Shown here piece by piece: positions 12,714-21,192 of a DNA stretch of 51,196 nt. The stretch comes from Candidatus Woesearchaeota archaeon (GTDB lineage Archaea; Nanobdellota; Nanobdellia; Woesearchaeales; WJKL01). Where the stretch lies: positions 1-51,196 of the forward strand of contig WJJM01000002.1 of the NCBI GenBank assembly GCA_014729675.1, in the 5' to 3' direction. Below the pieces are notes generated by a model. That model had not been told where the DNA came from, ran no database searches, and worked only from the letters and a program-made list of their open reading frames with translations. Every line of letters starts with the position of its first letter. The stretch's first letter is position 1. Position numbers and translations under genes: made by a program.

Positions 12714-13305
12714 AATCACATACCTTTAATCCTTTCATACTCTCTTTTTCCTTATTATTCTTCTCTATTATACGTCCCATTTCTGAAGAATCTGAAAACT
12801 TACTCTTATTCCAATCTTCAAATGTTCTATATTCTTTTAAATCTTCATATTGTTTAGCAGTCATTAATTTTCCACTTTTCTTTGGAAACTTCTTTAATTC
12901 TCTTGAAGAACTCTCATCATTATTTTCTTTATCCCAAACTAGAGCATTATTTAGATTAGAAACATCCATTGTCTTCATCTTTGGATGGCTTCTCTTTGCT
13001 TCAGGATAGTTTATATGTTTTACTTCATCTCTTAAGTCATTTAGAATATTCTCTTTCGGATTATCCTGTGCATATTTATTAAAAGGCTTACAATCCCATC
13101 TGTTTACCTTACCGTCACCATCAAAATCAAGATGTTTATATCTCCCAGACTTACCTACTTTCCATGCTTTATTATAATATCTCTTAGAAAGTGCTTTAGC
13201 TTTACCTGTAATATAATATGCTTTTCTTCTTGACATACCTTTCCTGAGCATACTTTTATAAAGTCTGCTCATCTGTCTTGAGTTAATACCTTTTCCTTTT
13301 CGCAT
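12706..13305 (-). CDS. Basic protein with an EF-hand-like DxDGDG calcium loop (199 aa)
   Basis: Residues 1-58 are strongly basic and helical. Residues 60-71 (DFDGDGKVNRWD) have Asp at positions 1, 3, 5 and 12 and Gly at 6, a canonical 12-residue calcium loop as in EF-hand and dockerin domains, followed by CKPF. The rest (about 90-199) is charged and probably disordered. DGDG loops before an NR-DC motif occur in several archaeal virus and surface proteins, so a virion role is plausible. Not identified as an enzyme. Confidence 0.6.
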   Translation of the reverse strand: MRKGKGINSRQMSRLYKSMLRKGMSRRKAYYITGKAKALSKRYYNKAWKVGKSGRYKHLDFDGDGKVNRWDCKPFNKYAQDNPKENILNDLRDEVKHINYPEAKRSHPKMKTMDVSNLNNALVWDKENNDESSSRELKKFPKKSGKLMTAKQYEDLKEYRTFEDWNKSKFSDSSEMGRIIEKNNKEKESMKGLKVCDYG

Positions 13306-13552
13306 TTCTCTTTCTTTTTAGTTCTTCTAAAAACCTTCTTTTCTTGTATAATCTTCTTCTCTTTGCTTCAGTCCTTCTTCTTGATAACTTATTAAACCTA
13401 GAATCAGCCCTTGCTAATTGTGCTTTCTTTGATCTAAATAATCCTTTACTTTTCATGGCTTTCTTATGAAACTCTCTTTTAGATTGACCTCTTTTAGCTT
13501 GATTTAAGAGCATCCTTCTAAATTCCCACTTACTCATTCCTTTTTTTATCAT
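13283..13552 (-). CDS. Arg/Lys-rich helical protein (89 aa)
   Basis: About 40% Arg plus Lys, with long basic helices (for example SRRRTEAKRRRLYKKRR). No hydrophobic core is obvious. Likely a histone-like or protamine-like condensing protein. Starts two bases after the previous stop and overlaps the next start by 23 bases. A second in-frame ATG five codons later is possible. Confidence 0.58.
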   Translation of the reverse strand: MIKKGMSKWEFRRMLLNQAKRGQSKREFHKKAMKSKGLFRSKKAQLARADSRFNKLSRRRTEAKRRRLYKKRRFLEELKRKRNAKRKRY

Positions 13553-13554
13553 TT

Positions 13555-13704
13555 TTAGTTATACCTGTTATATCTCCACCCTCTTCCATTATATCTTCTC
13601 CTCTTTCCACAAGAACCTCTTCCACCTCTTCCAAACAACCTTCTATTCTTGTTACGTCTGAATATTCTTGTTCTTCTTCCAAAAAACCTTCTTCCAAAAC
13701 TCAT
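13555..13704 (-). CDS. Arg/Gly-rich mini-protein (49 aa)
   Basis: Frame starting MSFGRRFFGRRTRIFRR and ending RWRYNRYN-like (Arg/Tyr/Asn); RGG-type repeats (GRGGRGS) and about 37% Arg. Similar in style to virion core or RNA-binding RGG peptides. Good frame fit between neighbours supports coding. Confidence 0.55.
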   Translation of the reverse strand: MSFGRRFFGRRTRIFRRNKNRRLFGRGGRGSCGKRRRYNGRGWRYNRYN

Positions 13705-13715
13705 ATTTCTTCTTC

Positions 13716-13877
13716 TCACTTTTTATACCTTTTTTTTGACTTTATCCACTTTTCTTTAGGTAACTTAAATGCACCTTGACCTTTGTAACCATTTATAGTA
13801 ACCTGATAACCGTTCTTAGTCTTTTTTACTGACTCATTTGCATTAATGTTCCATGCTAGTTTACTGCCTTTTGGCAT
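13716..13877 (-). CDS. Basic beta-rich mini-protein (53 aa)
   Basis: Frame starting MPKGSKLAWNINANES, with strands GYQVTINGYKGQGAFKL and a Lys/Arg tail. No family recognised. Lies between two other basic mini-genes. Confidence 0.5.
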   Translation of the reverse strand: MPKGSKLAWNINANESVKKTKNGYQVTINGYKGQGAFKLPKEKWIKSKKRYKK

Positions 13878-13916
13878 CCCTGACTTATTTGGAGCAGGTC
13901 TTGCTCTCTTCTTTAC

Positions 13917-14009
13917 CTAATATATAGTAAACTTATTTCCGTTATCTACTGTTCTTAGATGCCTGTAATTCCAATTATGCTTTCCACCGACTTTCATTCC
14001 TTTTTTCAT
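13917..14009 (-). CDS. Tiny basic peptide (30 aa)
   Basis: Frame starting MKKGMKVGGKHNWNYRH and ending FTIY. Below usual size and without a clear Shine-Dalgarno, so coding is uncertain, but the reading is open and the composition matches its neighbours. Confidence 0.35.
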   Translation of the reverse strand: MKKGMKVGGKHNWNYRHLRTVDNGNKFTIY

Positions 14010-14022
14010 TGTGATAATAATG

Positions 14023-14042
14023 CCCCCTCAATTAAGAGGGGG
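14023..14042. terminator. GC hairpin after the protamine-like gene
   Basis: CCCCCTC and GAGGGGG pair perfectly around AATTAA, in a 105-base gap after the 65-aa gene. No U-run follows on the minus strand, so it may be a processing or stability element rather than a true terminator. Confidence 0.42.
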
Positions 14043-14114
14043 GAAGTTGATTAATGGGGGGTGTTAGGGACTCATTTTAGAATTCCCTGAAACATTAATA
14101 TAAAAACATAAGAC

Positions 14115-14312
14115 TTAGTATCTCCTACTTCGTCTGCTTCTACTTCGTCTATTTCGTCTGCTTTTAGTGTACCTTTTAACTCTATAAGTAGTCTGACCAC
14201 ACTTTGTAGCATACAATTTAGCTAGTCTCCTTTTAGACATCTTCCTCGCCGCTCTGTATGCTTTTCTAGCAACTTTACCAGCAACTCTTCCAGCTATTCT
14301 TTTCCTTGCCAT
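14115..14312 (-). CDS. Protamine-like Arg-rich protein (65 aa)
   Basis: Starts MARKRIAGRVAGKVARKAYR; the tail is almost pure Arg/Ser (SRRNRRSRSRRSRRY). About 45% Arg plus Lys. AGGAGG precedes the ATG. Resembles DNA-condensing core proteins of viruses with protein-linked genomes by composition only. First gene of the basic-protein block; a 140-base gap separates it from PolB. Confidence 0.65.
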   Translation of the reverse strand: MARKRIAGRVAGKVARKAYRAARKMSKRRLAKLYATKCGQTTYRVKRYTKSRRNRRSRSRRSRRY

Positions 14313-14451
14313 TTTATATTCCTCCTTTTAGTTTATCAGAAATAAAAACATGGACTATACATACATTAAAAATACATATAACTATAGAAACATAGATGCT
14401 TATAGATAACAACAAACTTTACTTATATTTAAAGATACCTGATATGATAAA

Positions 14452-16440
14452 TTAGATATTTCTTATTTCCATAGTCTCTTCAAGATGTCTTACAAACTCA
14501 GAAGGTAAAACCTCCTCTATATATGGAGGATATTTGATTCTTCTTCTTGGAATACCTTTTAATGATACTTCATTCTTAAAAAACTTACCTACTTTCTCAA
14601 ACTTACCGGTCTTTAGAGCCATCTTCATAGTAAATAACTGCCTTCTTTCTACTTTACCGTTCTCTCTTAATGATTTAAGATTAGCTGTACCTCTCCTTAT
14701 ACCATTTGCCTTTATCTCGTCTCCTACCCTATGAAAACACTCATTTTCAAAAAACTCTACAGGCTTATCTATAGCCTCTACCTTCCATTCTCCTAACTTC
14801 TCTCCTATCTTAAAGTTCTTTATATGATCCTTATTCTTAAACATGATTGAATCAGTAGCACAATATAATAAATCCTTCGGCGGAATCTTGATTAAGTGTT
14901 CATATAGATAATCTCTTGAATAAGCAGTTATATGAGCATAGATTATAGGATGAGCATTTTTCGAAAAACCTTTTGGATTAACCTTCTTTTCTATTATATA
15001 ATCACCTGTTTTAGAAACCATTGTCTTTAGACTGAACCCTTCTTTTGCATATTTAGGCATATCTTCTCTTCTTATTATCTTCCTTATCATCCGATTATCT
15101 CTTTGTATAAACTTTCCTGTGGTTCCGTTCATTATCAATTTAGCTATAGGCTTTAGATTATCTATATTCTTACTCTTGATCTTATATAATCTATTGTAAA
15201 AAGACTTGAACAGATTAAACGGTAACTTTTTATAAACCACAGCTTTATCCATGCTTATTAACTTATATCCATACTTTTTAATTGCGTTCCTTAATTCAAA
15301 TATAGTCCACACTCCTGTAAGAGTCACATCAGTAGGGTATATCCTCTTATTATTATAGTTTATAGGTAAATAGCCTACATAAGCCTTAGGAGACTTTACA
15401 GTAGCTCTCACACAACCTAATTCATTTAATATATCTTCATCTGGAAACTCTATTACTTTCTCTGTCATTGGATCAGGAAAGTCTCTATGTACACAAACAA
15501 ATGGATACGCACTATTTATATCCAACTTACTTGCCTTAAAAACCCCATTATCCATAGCAAATCTTTCTAATCTCCCTCCTCTGCAACAGGCTTTCACAAA
15601 CTCAGGCTCTTTAGTAGGAGATCTTATCTTCCCTCTATTCCATAAAAAATCATATTGGCTATACTCTCTTCCATTCTTTATTATCTTTTCTTTTGAACAA
15701 ACATATTGAAGCAAATTATATCCTAACTTTGAAATCGTTATTGGATTTCGTGGATTATAACCTAGTTTACTCATGCTTTCCATCAGATAAGACCACGCTT
15801 TCTCTAATATGATAACATCATTCTCGCAATACTCTTTAACATCATCCAAAGAATATACACTTTTAGGCATCTCCATTTTACTATGACCTATTATTTCTCC
15901 TAACTTAGCAAGACTCATACTAAAAAAATTCATTGAATCCAAAAACCTTGCATGTTTGTCTCTCTTCCTGTTCCTTTTACATAATGGACACTTGAATTGC
16001 ACAAAATAATCATTAACATCATATTCTCTCATAGACACCTTACAATAAGGACACTTTGGAGCATCTTTCCTAAAACCTTCTACTTCTTCTTCTGTTAACT
16101 TCTTCCTAAAATCCATTATAAATGGTATATCCCTTATAATGTCCCACCTGTAAGTGTTATGTCTTTCTCCTTTAGTCAGATAACAGATATCATAATTCCA
16201 ATAATGATTGATCACTATAGTCTGTCTCCCTCTCTTATGATCAGAATTTATCTGCTTCTCTATGAAGCTTCTTACATCTTTTATCTTATCTCCTTTCTCA
16301 AAATTAAAAAACTTAGACTTCTTATTCCCCTTCTTTCTCATACAAACTAATTTAACATCATTTGCATCATCATAACTAGGTCTATACTTAAAGTCGTCTC
16401 CTCTCTCCAAAGCTTCCGAATCATGAAACAATATTGTCAT
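14452..16440 (-). CDS. Protein-primed family B DNA polymerase with zinc-ribbon insert (662 aa)
   Basis: Replicates the viral genome from a protein primer. Exonuclease: D7/E9 (Exo I), NHYWNYD at 78-84 (Exo II), YCEND at 204-208 (Exo III). Polymerase: DINSAYP at 307-313 (motif A), the RGGR block at 287-290, KLIMNGTTGK at 434-443 (motif B), ATDS at 528-531 (motif C, usually DTDS). Between Exo II and Exo III two Cys-x2-Cys pairs (C130/C133, C151/C154) form a zinc ribbon, not a standard part of this family. Length fits DNA_pol_B_2 members (phi29 Pol 575). Last gene of the replication operon; no terminal protein recognised. Confidence 0.88.
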   Translation of the reverse strand: MTILFHDSEALERGDDFKYRPSYDDANDVKLVCMRKKGNKKSKFFNFEKGDKIKDVRSFIEKQINSDHKRGRQTIVINHYWNYDICYLTKGERHNTYRWDIIRDIPFIMDFRKKLTEEEVEGFRKDAPKCPYCKVSMREYDVNDYFVQFKCPLCKRNRKRDKHARFLDSMNFFSMSLAKLGEIIGHSKMEMPKSVYSLDDVKEYCENDVIILEKAWSYLMESMSKLGYNPRNPITISKLGYNLLQYVCSKEKIIKNGREYSQYDFLWNRGKIRSPTKEPEFVKACCRGGRLERFAMDNGVFKASKLDINSAYPFVCVHRDFPDPMTEKVIEFPDEDILNELGCVRATVKSPKAYVGYLPINYNNKRIYPTDVTLTGVWTIFELRNAIKKYGYKLISMDKAVVYKKLPFNLFKSFYNRLYKIKSKNIDNLKPIAKLIMNGTTGKFIQRDNRMIRKIIRREDMPKYAKEGFSLKTMVSKTGDYIIEKKVNPKGFSKNAHPIIYAHITAYSRDYLYEHLIKIPPKDLLYCATDSIMFKNKDHIKNFKIGEKLGEWKVEAIDKPVEFFENECFHRVGDEIKANGIRRGTANLKSLRENGKVERRQLFTMKMALKTGKFEKVGKFFKNEVSLKGIPRRRIKYPPYIEEVLPSEFVRHLEETMEIRNI

Positions 16441-16446
16441 CTTTAA

Positions 16447-16803
16447 TTAAAGTAAAAAGAAGGTTATAATAATACCAGACATAAATACAATTAATATAAT
16501 ACTACCAATAAATTCTTCTTTTTCTTTTTCACTCCTCTCTTTATCCTTTAAATTTATAAATCTTCCCAAAACTTGATTATAAAGCAAAACAAATAGATAC
16601 ACTTCCTCAACAATAGGAAAAATCATCCATGAAACTATCATAAAAGAAATAATTATGGGAATTACTAAATAAACCCCATTTAATCTAGGTAAAACTAATG
16701 ATAACATAAACAATAAACTTATACCTGATAAATTTCTAACTAATAATTCAAATAACCACCCAAAACAATACTTATCAAAATGACTATCTTTTCTATTATA
16801 CAT
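16447..16803 (-). CDS. Multi-pass membrane protein (118 aa)
   Basis: About four hydrophobic segments: near residues 17-38, 44-63, 66-80 and 98-117, with a charged cytosolic stretch before the last. The start MYNRKDSHF overlaps the upstream stop; an ATG eight codons earlier is possible. Sits between PolB and a second membrane protein, suggesting the replication or packaging machinery meets the membrane. Confidence 0.6.
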   Translation of the reverse strand: MYNRKDSHFDKYCFGWLFELLVRNLSGISLLFMLSLVLPRLNGVYLVIPIIISFMIVSWMIFPIVEEVYLFVLLYNQVLGRFINLKDKERSEKEKEEFIGSIILIVFMSGIIITFFLL

Positions 16804-17038
16804 CTTCCACCTCTTCTTCAAAGACATTAAAAGCCATCATACTACAAAAAACAGTTAACCAAATAAAAAACAAAAAAAGATCCACCTCCCACTTTAACTT
16901 ATTGGTCAAAGACCATGACAACTTTATAATCAAACAAAACCCTAACAAAAATATCAGACTATTAGTCCACTTCAAGAACTTATGTCTTATCTTTAATCTA
17001 TCCTTTCTTCTGATATTTTTACTTCTTCTCCTTTCCAT
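16796..17038 (-). CDS. Two-helix membrane protein (80 aa)
   Basis: Basic N-terminus (MERRRSKNIRRKDRLK), helix 1 (LIFLLGFCLIIKL), helix 2 (LFLFFIWLTVFCSMMAF), acidic tail (EEEVEDV). Start chosen for the GGGGGT upstream. Overlaps the SF3 helicase gene by 46 bases in another frame. Confidence 0.6.
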   Translation of the reverse strand: MERRRSKNIRRKDRLKIRHKFLKWTNSLIFLLGFCLIIKLSWSLTNKLKWEVDLFLFFIWLTVFCSMMAFNVFEEEVEDV

Positions 17039-18306
17039 TTTACCCCCATCCATACTCTTTCAGACCTTTTCTCTCCTTTATCACATACAAAAGAACCCCA
17101 CCCCTCTTGGTACATCTCTTTCATAAACTTAGTTATCTCCTTGTTAGTCAGGGATCTGTGACTATGGTCTCTCAACCATCTATTTGCTTTTGTATTAAAC
17201 TCTCTTTTAGAGATATAATGATCAGAGTTCTCATCTAACTCATCTTCTATAAACACACTTAAAGGATTACTTAACTTCTCATATTTCTCCCTCTTCTTAT
17301 CAATATCCTTTTCTTTATCAAATATCCCTTCCTTAATCAACTCTTTAAGTAATCTTAAACACTTACATGCAAGATTATTAAACTCATAATCAGGTATGCT
17401 TCCCAGAACATCATACTTCTCTTTAAACTGATTTGGAAAATCAACTATATTTACTCTTCTATAAAAAGAATCAGTTTTATCTAATGTAGGTGGAAGCGAA
17501 TTCGCACTTATGGTTACTTTAGCATAATTCTTATAATTAAAAACCCCCTTATTCTTAAACTCCACAGGTATTGCATCTCCTCCAGTTGCACTCTTAAACG
17601 TAGCTGTATTACTTATTTTCCCAAAATCTGATTCAGGCATCAATACACTTAACTTCTTGTATAATATAGAAGTACCAAACCTTCTCCCAAAAACTGTCTC
17701 ATAATCCCCAGCAGAATAATTGTTATCTCCTATAAACCTTCTCAAAAGATCTATAAACGTACTCTTTCCATTTGAACCATTACCTATCAATATAAATACT
17801 CTATGAATAATATATTCAGGTAACATCTGATATGCTATCCATTGATACATCTTCTTCGTATTCTCTTTTCCTACCCATTCAACCATAAGGCTGTCTATTG
17901 TAGGAGTCTCCTCTGACTCTCCTACCTCCCACTCTATTGGATTAAAACAAAAATAATCAGGACTCGCATCCATCTCTTCTCCAGAAGCTACATCTACGAT
18001 TTTACTCTTTATCTGTACTTGTGTATTCCTCAAATCTCTTGGTCTCTTCTTTCTTGAAGCCATCTTTAATGCAGTTATTATCTGAGAATTTATCATCCTT
18101 TGGCTTATATTAGCTATATCTGTTTCTTCATCAATAGAAATAAGAATATCTGTTTCATCAACCAATTCCCACTTAAAGTCTTCAAAGTTCCATCTATACC
18201 ATAACTTATTATCATCATAATACAAAGGCACTTTCTTAAGCACTTCTTCCATCTGTCTATCTAGATCAGCTATATTTCTTATCTCTCCTCTAAACACCTT
18301 TCCCAT
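16993..18306 (-). CDS. SF3 helicase with D5_N-like domain (437 aa)
   Basis: Unwinds viral DNA for replication. Walker A GNGSNGKST (about 175-183), the SF3 B' region FKSATGGDAI (about 237-246), sensor TISANSLPP (about 265-273) and an arginine finger (FYRR). Upstream residues match the D5_N region of pox D5/P4-like primase-helicases, but no archaeo-eukaryotic primase domain is present, fitting protein-primed replication that needs no primase. Start MGKVFRGEI has GAGGGTG 6 bases upstream; a GTG three codons earlier is possible. C-terminal 70 residues look like a winged helix. Confidence 0.85.
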   Translation of the reverse strand: MGKVFRGEIRNIADLDRQMEEVLKKVPLYYDDNKLWYRWNFEDFKWELVDETDILISIDEETDIANISQRMINSQIITALKMASRKKRPRDLRNTQVQIKSKIVDVASGEEMDASPDYFCFNPIEWEVGESEETPTIDSLMVEWVGKENTKKMYQWIAYQMLPEYIIHRVFILIGNGSNGKSTFIDLLRRFIGDNNYSAGDYETVFGRRFGTSILYKKLSVLMPESDFGKISNTATFKSATGGDAIPVEFKNKGVFNYKNYAKVTISANSLPPTLDKTDSFYRRVNIVDFPNQFKEKYDVLGSIPDYEFNNLACKCLRLLKELIKEGIFDKEKDIDKKREKYEKLSNPLSVFIEDELDENSDHYISKREFNTKANRWLRDHSHRSLTNKEITKFMKEMYQEGWGSFVCDKGEKRSERVWMGVKWKGEEVKISEERID

Positions 18307-18409
18307 TTCTATCACCCTCTAACTTCTTATTTAACTTAATCAGATCTCTCTTTAGATACTCTATCTTTACTTGGATACTCTTCATCAGCTTCTCTATATC
18401 TTCTCTCAT
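18290..18409 (-). CDS. Short coiled-coil protein (39 aa)
   Basis: Frame starting MREDIEKLMKSIQVKIE, heptad-patterned and basic/acidic. ATGA overlap with the upstream gene; its end overlaps the helicase start. May bridge or regulate replication proteins; unknown. Confidence 0.48.
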   Translation of the reverse strand: MREDIEKLMKSIQVKIEYLKRDLIKLNKKLEGDRNGKGV

Positions 18410-18951
18410 TGGTAACTAATGTCACAAGTTATATGTTTAATCGTGTCACTTTTCCCATTATAATTCTCAATCTCAACATTCGATACCCTAAGGCTACTTA
18501 ATTTCCTCTTAAAATCATTTACTTGATTCTGTATCGTATGAGACTCTATATCTTTACCTATCCAATAGTTTGCAAACCCCTGTACATGTTCTGGCAAAGT
18601 ACAAACCACATGTAAAGAAGCCACAATACCTGTGTCACCCATCAGATGAAGAATAGCATGAGTCTCTGGCTGATAGATAACTTCTGCATATTTCATAGCC
18701 TTTTTCATAGTATTCCCTTTTATCTTCCCTTCTGAAAGTACTGAATAATAACTGGAAACCGCTTCTCTATCTGAAATATCATTATACTCACCTGTCCTTT
18801 CCCCTATTTCAAAGAAAGCATGATTTACTCCCTCACCTGTGCTTCTCTTTATATCAGACTTCTTCATATACTTCTCTATCTCTCTTCTTACCTTCTTCTG
18901 AGTATCTTCTATACTCATCCTAGACATTCTTATGTAATCATCTGTATTCAT
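18406..18951 (-). CDS. Hypothetical replication-operon protein (181 aa)
   Basis: No family recognised. Helical N-terminus, then an alpha/beta core (about 80-140, with strands around ILHLMGD and IVASLHVVCTL). ATGA overlaps with both neighbours place it between ATPase and helicase. A role as terminal protein or accessory factor would fit the context but nothing in the sequence proves it. Confidence 0.55.
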   Translation of the reverse strand: MNTDDYIRMSRMSIEDTQKKVRREIEKYMKKSDIKRSTGEGVNHAFFEIGERTGEYNDISDREAVSSYYSVLSEGKIKGNTMKKAMKYAEVIYQPETHAILHLMGDTGIVASLHVVCTLPEHVQGFANYWIGKDIESHTIQNQVNDFKRKLSSLRVSNVEIENYNGKSDTIKHITCDISYQ

Positions 18952-20189
18952 TTTCTCTCACCTTTTCTTATTTCAATATCTTCAAGATTGTACTTCCTTT
19001 TTATCCTTTCAAGATCTTCATCAATACTGATATCTCCTAATTCAACACCATATTTCTTACAAATACCCATTATGCTCTTTCCGATCTCATTGTTCCCTAT
19101 GGACATATACTTCGCATATAACCTAGCTAAATTCCTATACTTTTCTTCTTCTTTTTCTATCTGTTCATCATATATCTTTATCTCCTTCTTCTTCATGTTC
19201 TCTTGCATAGAAGACAAAGGCTTCTTCCTCTCTTTTATCAAGTCTCTATACGAATTCCATCTAGTTACTACTAGATCTATCAAAGACTGAGCCCATTTAT
19301 ACACAAGTTCTTCACCAACTATACTATACACAGAACCAACTTCTCTGGCACTATCTCTTACCCTACACTTTGTAAGATTTCTGTCTGAATGACCTATCAT
19401 AGCCAGATTTCTACATTTGATGTAAGTTAATAATACAACTAAACCTTCTTCTAACTCTCTCACATCTCTTATCAGATCTTTCTCCACTAATTCAATAGCA
19501 TAAAACTTCTTCAGCCTGTATAAATTATACCAATACTTCTTCAAAACCTCTTCTACATTAAATACAAGATTACCTAAATAAAACGGTCTATGAGAAACAG
19601 GATCATTATAAAACAGCTTACACAATGTCTCCTTCTTATCCTCATCTTTCTCTAATACTTCTAATATTATCAATGCACTATTATCGTACTCTGAACTTGG
19701 AGTACACATGATAGTATGTATAAACTTCTGTGCACAAACATTTGCCCTAAACTGAAACATCTTCTCTTCTATACTAGACTGAGCCCCAGTTTGAGCCAAA
19801 TGGGAAAACTCATCTATCGAAGCACAAACATTATATAAATCAGGTCTTCTCGCTACCCTTAAAAACTCTATCTGGTTAGCAGAGATTAATCCAAACATGT
19901 TCTTCTCATCAAAAGTAGTCTTAAACCCTAAATCTCTTATCATTTTATTTATCAAATACATCAAAAAGAAACCTAATGTACTCTTTCCTTTAGTAGTCTG
20001 TGCTTTAATCAATATAGACAAACATTCTCTCTTCATCAACTTCTCTCTTATTCCCTTAAAAAATATTCTCAACATATCTTCTCTTGAAAAAGACTGCCTT
20101 ATATCCATCTCATTCATAGCTCTATCTTTTACATATTGATATTGCAACTTCAAAGCATCTGCTGGAACTTTCTCATTTTCACTCATCAT
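18948..20189 (-). CDS. P-loop ATPase, possible packaging or DNA-translocation motor (413 aa)
   Basis: Walker A AQTTKGKST (63-71) with a following hydrophobic helix, Walker B CASIDEF (122-128), and a sensor-like TIMCTPSSEY region (about 159-168). This resembles RecA/FtsK-HerA-type ATPases of viruses, but the Walker A is unusual and no exact family is claimed. C-terminal third is coiled coil (about 300-345). In the replication operon next to membrane proteins, so genome packaging or transport is likely. Confidence 0.68.
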   Translation of the reverse strand: MMSENEKVPADALKLQYQYVKDRAMNEMDIRQSFSREDMLRIFFKGIREKLMKRECLSILIKAQTTKGKSTLGFFLMYLINKMIRDLGFKTTFDEKNMFGLISANQIEFLRVARRPDLYNVCASIDEFSHLAQTGAQSSIEEKMFQFRANVCAQKFIHTIMCTPSSEYDNSALIILEVLEKDEDKKETLCKLFYNDPVSHRPFYLGNLVFNVEEVLKKYWYNLYRLKKFYAIELVEKDLIRDVRELEEGLVVLLTYIKCRNLAMIGHSDRNLTKCRVRDSAREVGSVYSIVGEELVYKWAQSLIDLVVTRWNSYRDLIKERKKPLSSMQENMKKKEIKIYDEQIEKEEEKYRNLARLYAKYMSIGNNEIGKSIMGICKKYGVELGDISIDEDLERIKRKYNLEDIEIRKGERK

Positions 20190-20584
20190 TCTGGCATACC
20201 TCCTAAATCTCCTCCTCTTGGCTTGAATATCTGTTTCAATATTCTCTTCAACAAAACCTTCCTATCTTCTATCTCATCCATAAACACACCAAAGTCCTTA
20301 TAACCGTAAAAAGGCACACGCACCTTCTGATACTGTGGTAACGGCTTGTAAGCATTAGAGATAATATATCTTAGATCGACTTTTACATTTATCCCATACT
20401 TTACTATATCAATAATAGAAGCAACATCTATGGACTCTCCCCTAAACTTTATCAAAGGAAGATCATATCCCTCTTCTTTAGCATCTTCCCACTCAACCTT
20501 AAGAAGCTCATACAACTCATTTAATCCCATAGTGTCTATACGACTAAAAATATTCTCTATCTCAGACTCGTTCTTCCCAGTCAT
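20186..20584 (-). CDS. Hypothetical protein (132 aa)
   Basis: No family recognised. Starts MTGKNESEIENIFSR; N-terminal helices, a beta middle (LIKFRGESIDVASI) and a basic C-terminus (KRILKQIFKPRGG). Tightly coupled to the ATPase (ATGATG overlap). Confidence 0.55.
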   Translation of the reverse strand: MTGKNESEIENIFSRIDTMGLNELYELLKVEWEDAKEEGYDLPLIKFRGESIDVASIIDIVKYGINVKVDLRYIISNAYKPLPQYQKVRVPFYGYKDFGVFMDEIEDRKVLLKRILKQIFKPRGGDLGGMPE

Positions 20585-21192
20585 TCCTCTCCCTCACCTT
20601 TTCCACTCATTTTATCATAGATTCTCTGTGCTATTGACTGAGCCTCTTCTTTTGCTTCCTGTTTCTCTTCCTCTTCTTTCTCCTGACTTCCCTTTACTAA
20701 CAGATTCAAAATAAAATTCCCTTTCTTATTTCTCTCAAGAACAGCCAAAGACAATGGCTCTATCATATACGACCTAAAAAGATTATCAGCAGAATCTTTT
20801 ATCTTCTTCTTCTCTTCATCATTTAAACCTACTTTCTTATAACTTCCATCTTCATTCCTATCCCAATCTTTCTTCTTATTATCCCAATGATACTTCTTAG
20901 CACTTTGATAAGCTATTAATGTATTCCTTGCAAAGTAAGCATCCTTAAGCATATCAGCGATATACTCCTTCTGTTCTTGGCTAAAACTCGCTAAAACAAA
21001 ATCAGAACCTAATACTTCTTTTATCTGATTTTCAACATTTTTCAGATTATTTACTAATTGAAGTCGATCATAAACCTCCTCTTTCTCTTCTTTATAACTC
21101 CTCTTCTCCTCCTTATCATCCTCCTTAGGAGACTCAATAACTATTCTAGGAGCTACAGAACTAATATCCTCTACAATCTCAGCACTTCCCAT
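20581..21192 (-). CDS. Charged coiled-coil hypothetical protein (203 aa)
   Basis: Disordered acidic N-terminus, helical core (about 50-165) and an acidic coiled-coil tail (SQEKEEEEKQEAKEEA). No family recognised. Could be a scaffold or a binding partner of the adjacent ATPase. Overlaps the upstream zinc-ribbon gene by 14 bases. Confidence 0.56.
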   Translation of the reverse strand: MGSAEIVEDISSVAPRIVIESPKEDDKEEKRSYKEEKEEVYDRLQLVNNLKNVENQIKEVLGSDFVLASFSQEQKEYIADMLKDAYFARNTLIAYQSAKKYHWDNKKKDWDRNEDGSYKKVGLNDEEKKKIKDSADNLFRSYMIEPLSLAVLERNKKGNFILNLLVKGSQEKEEEEKQEAKEEAQSIAQRIYDKMSGKGEGEE

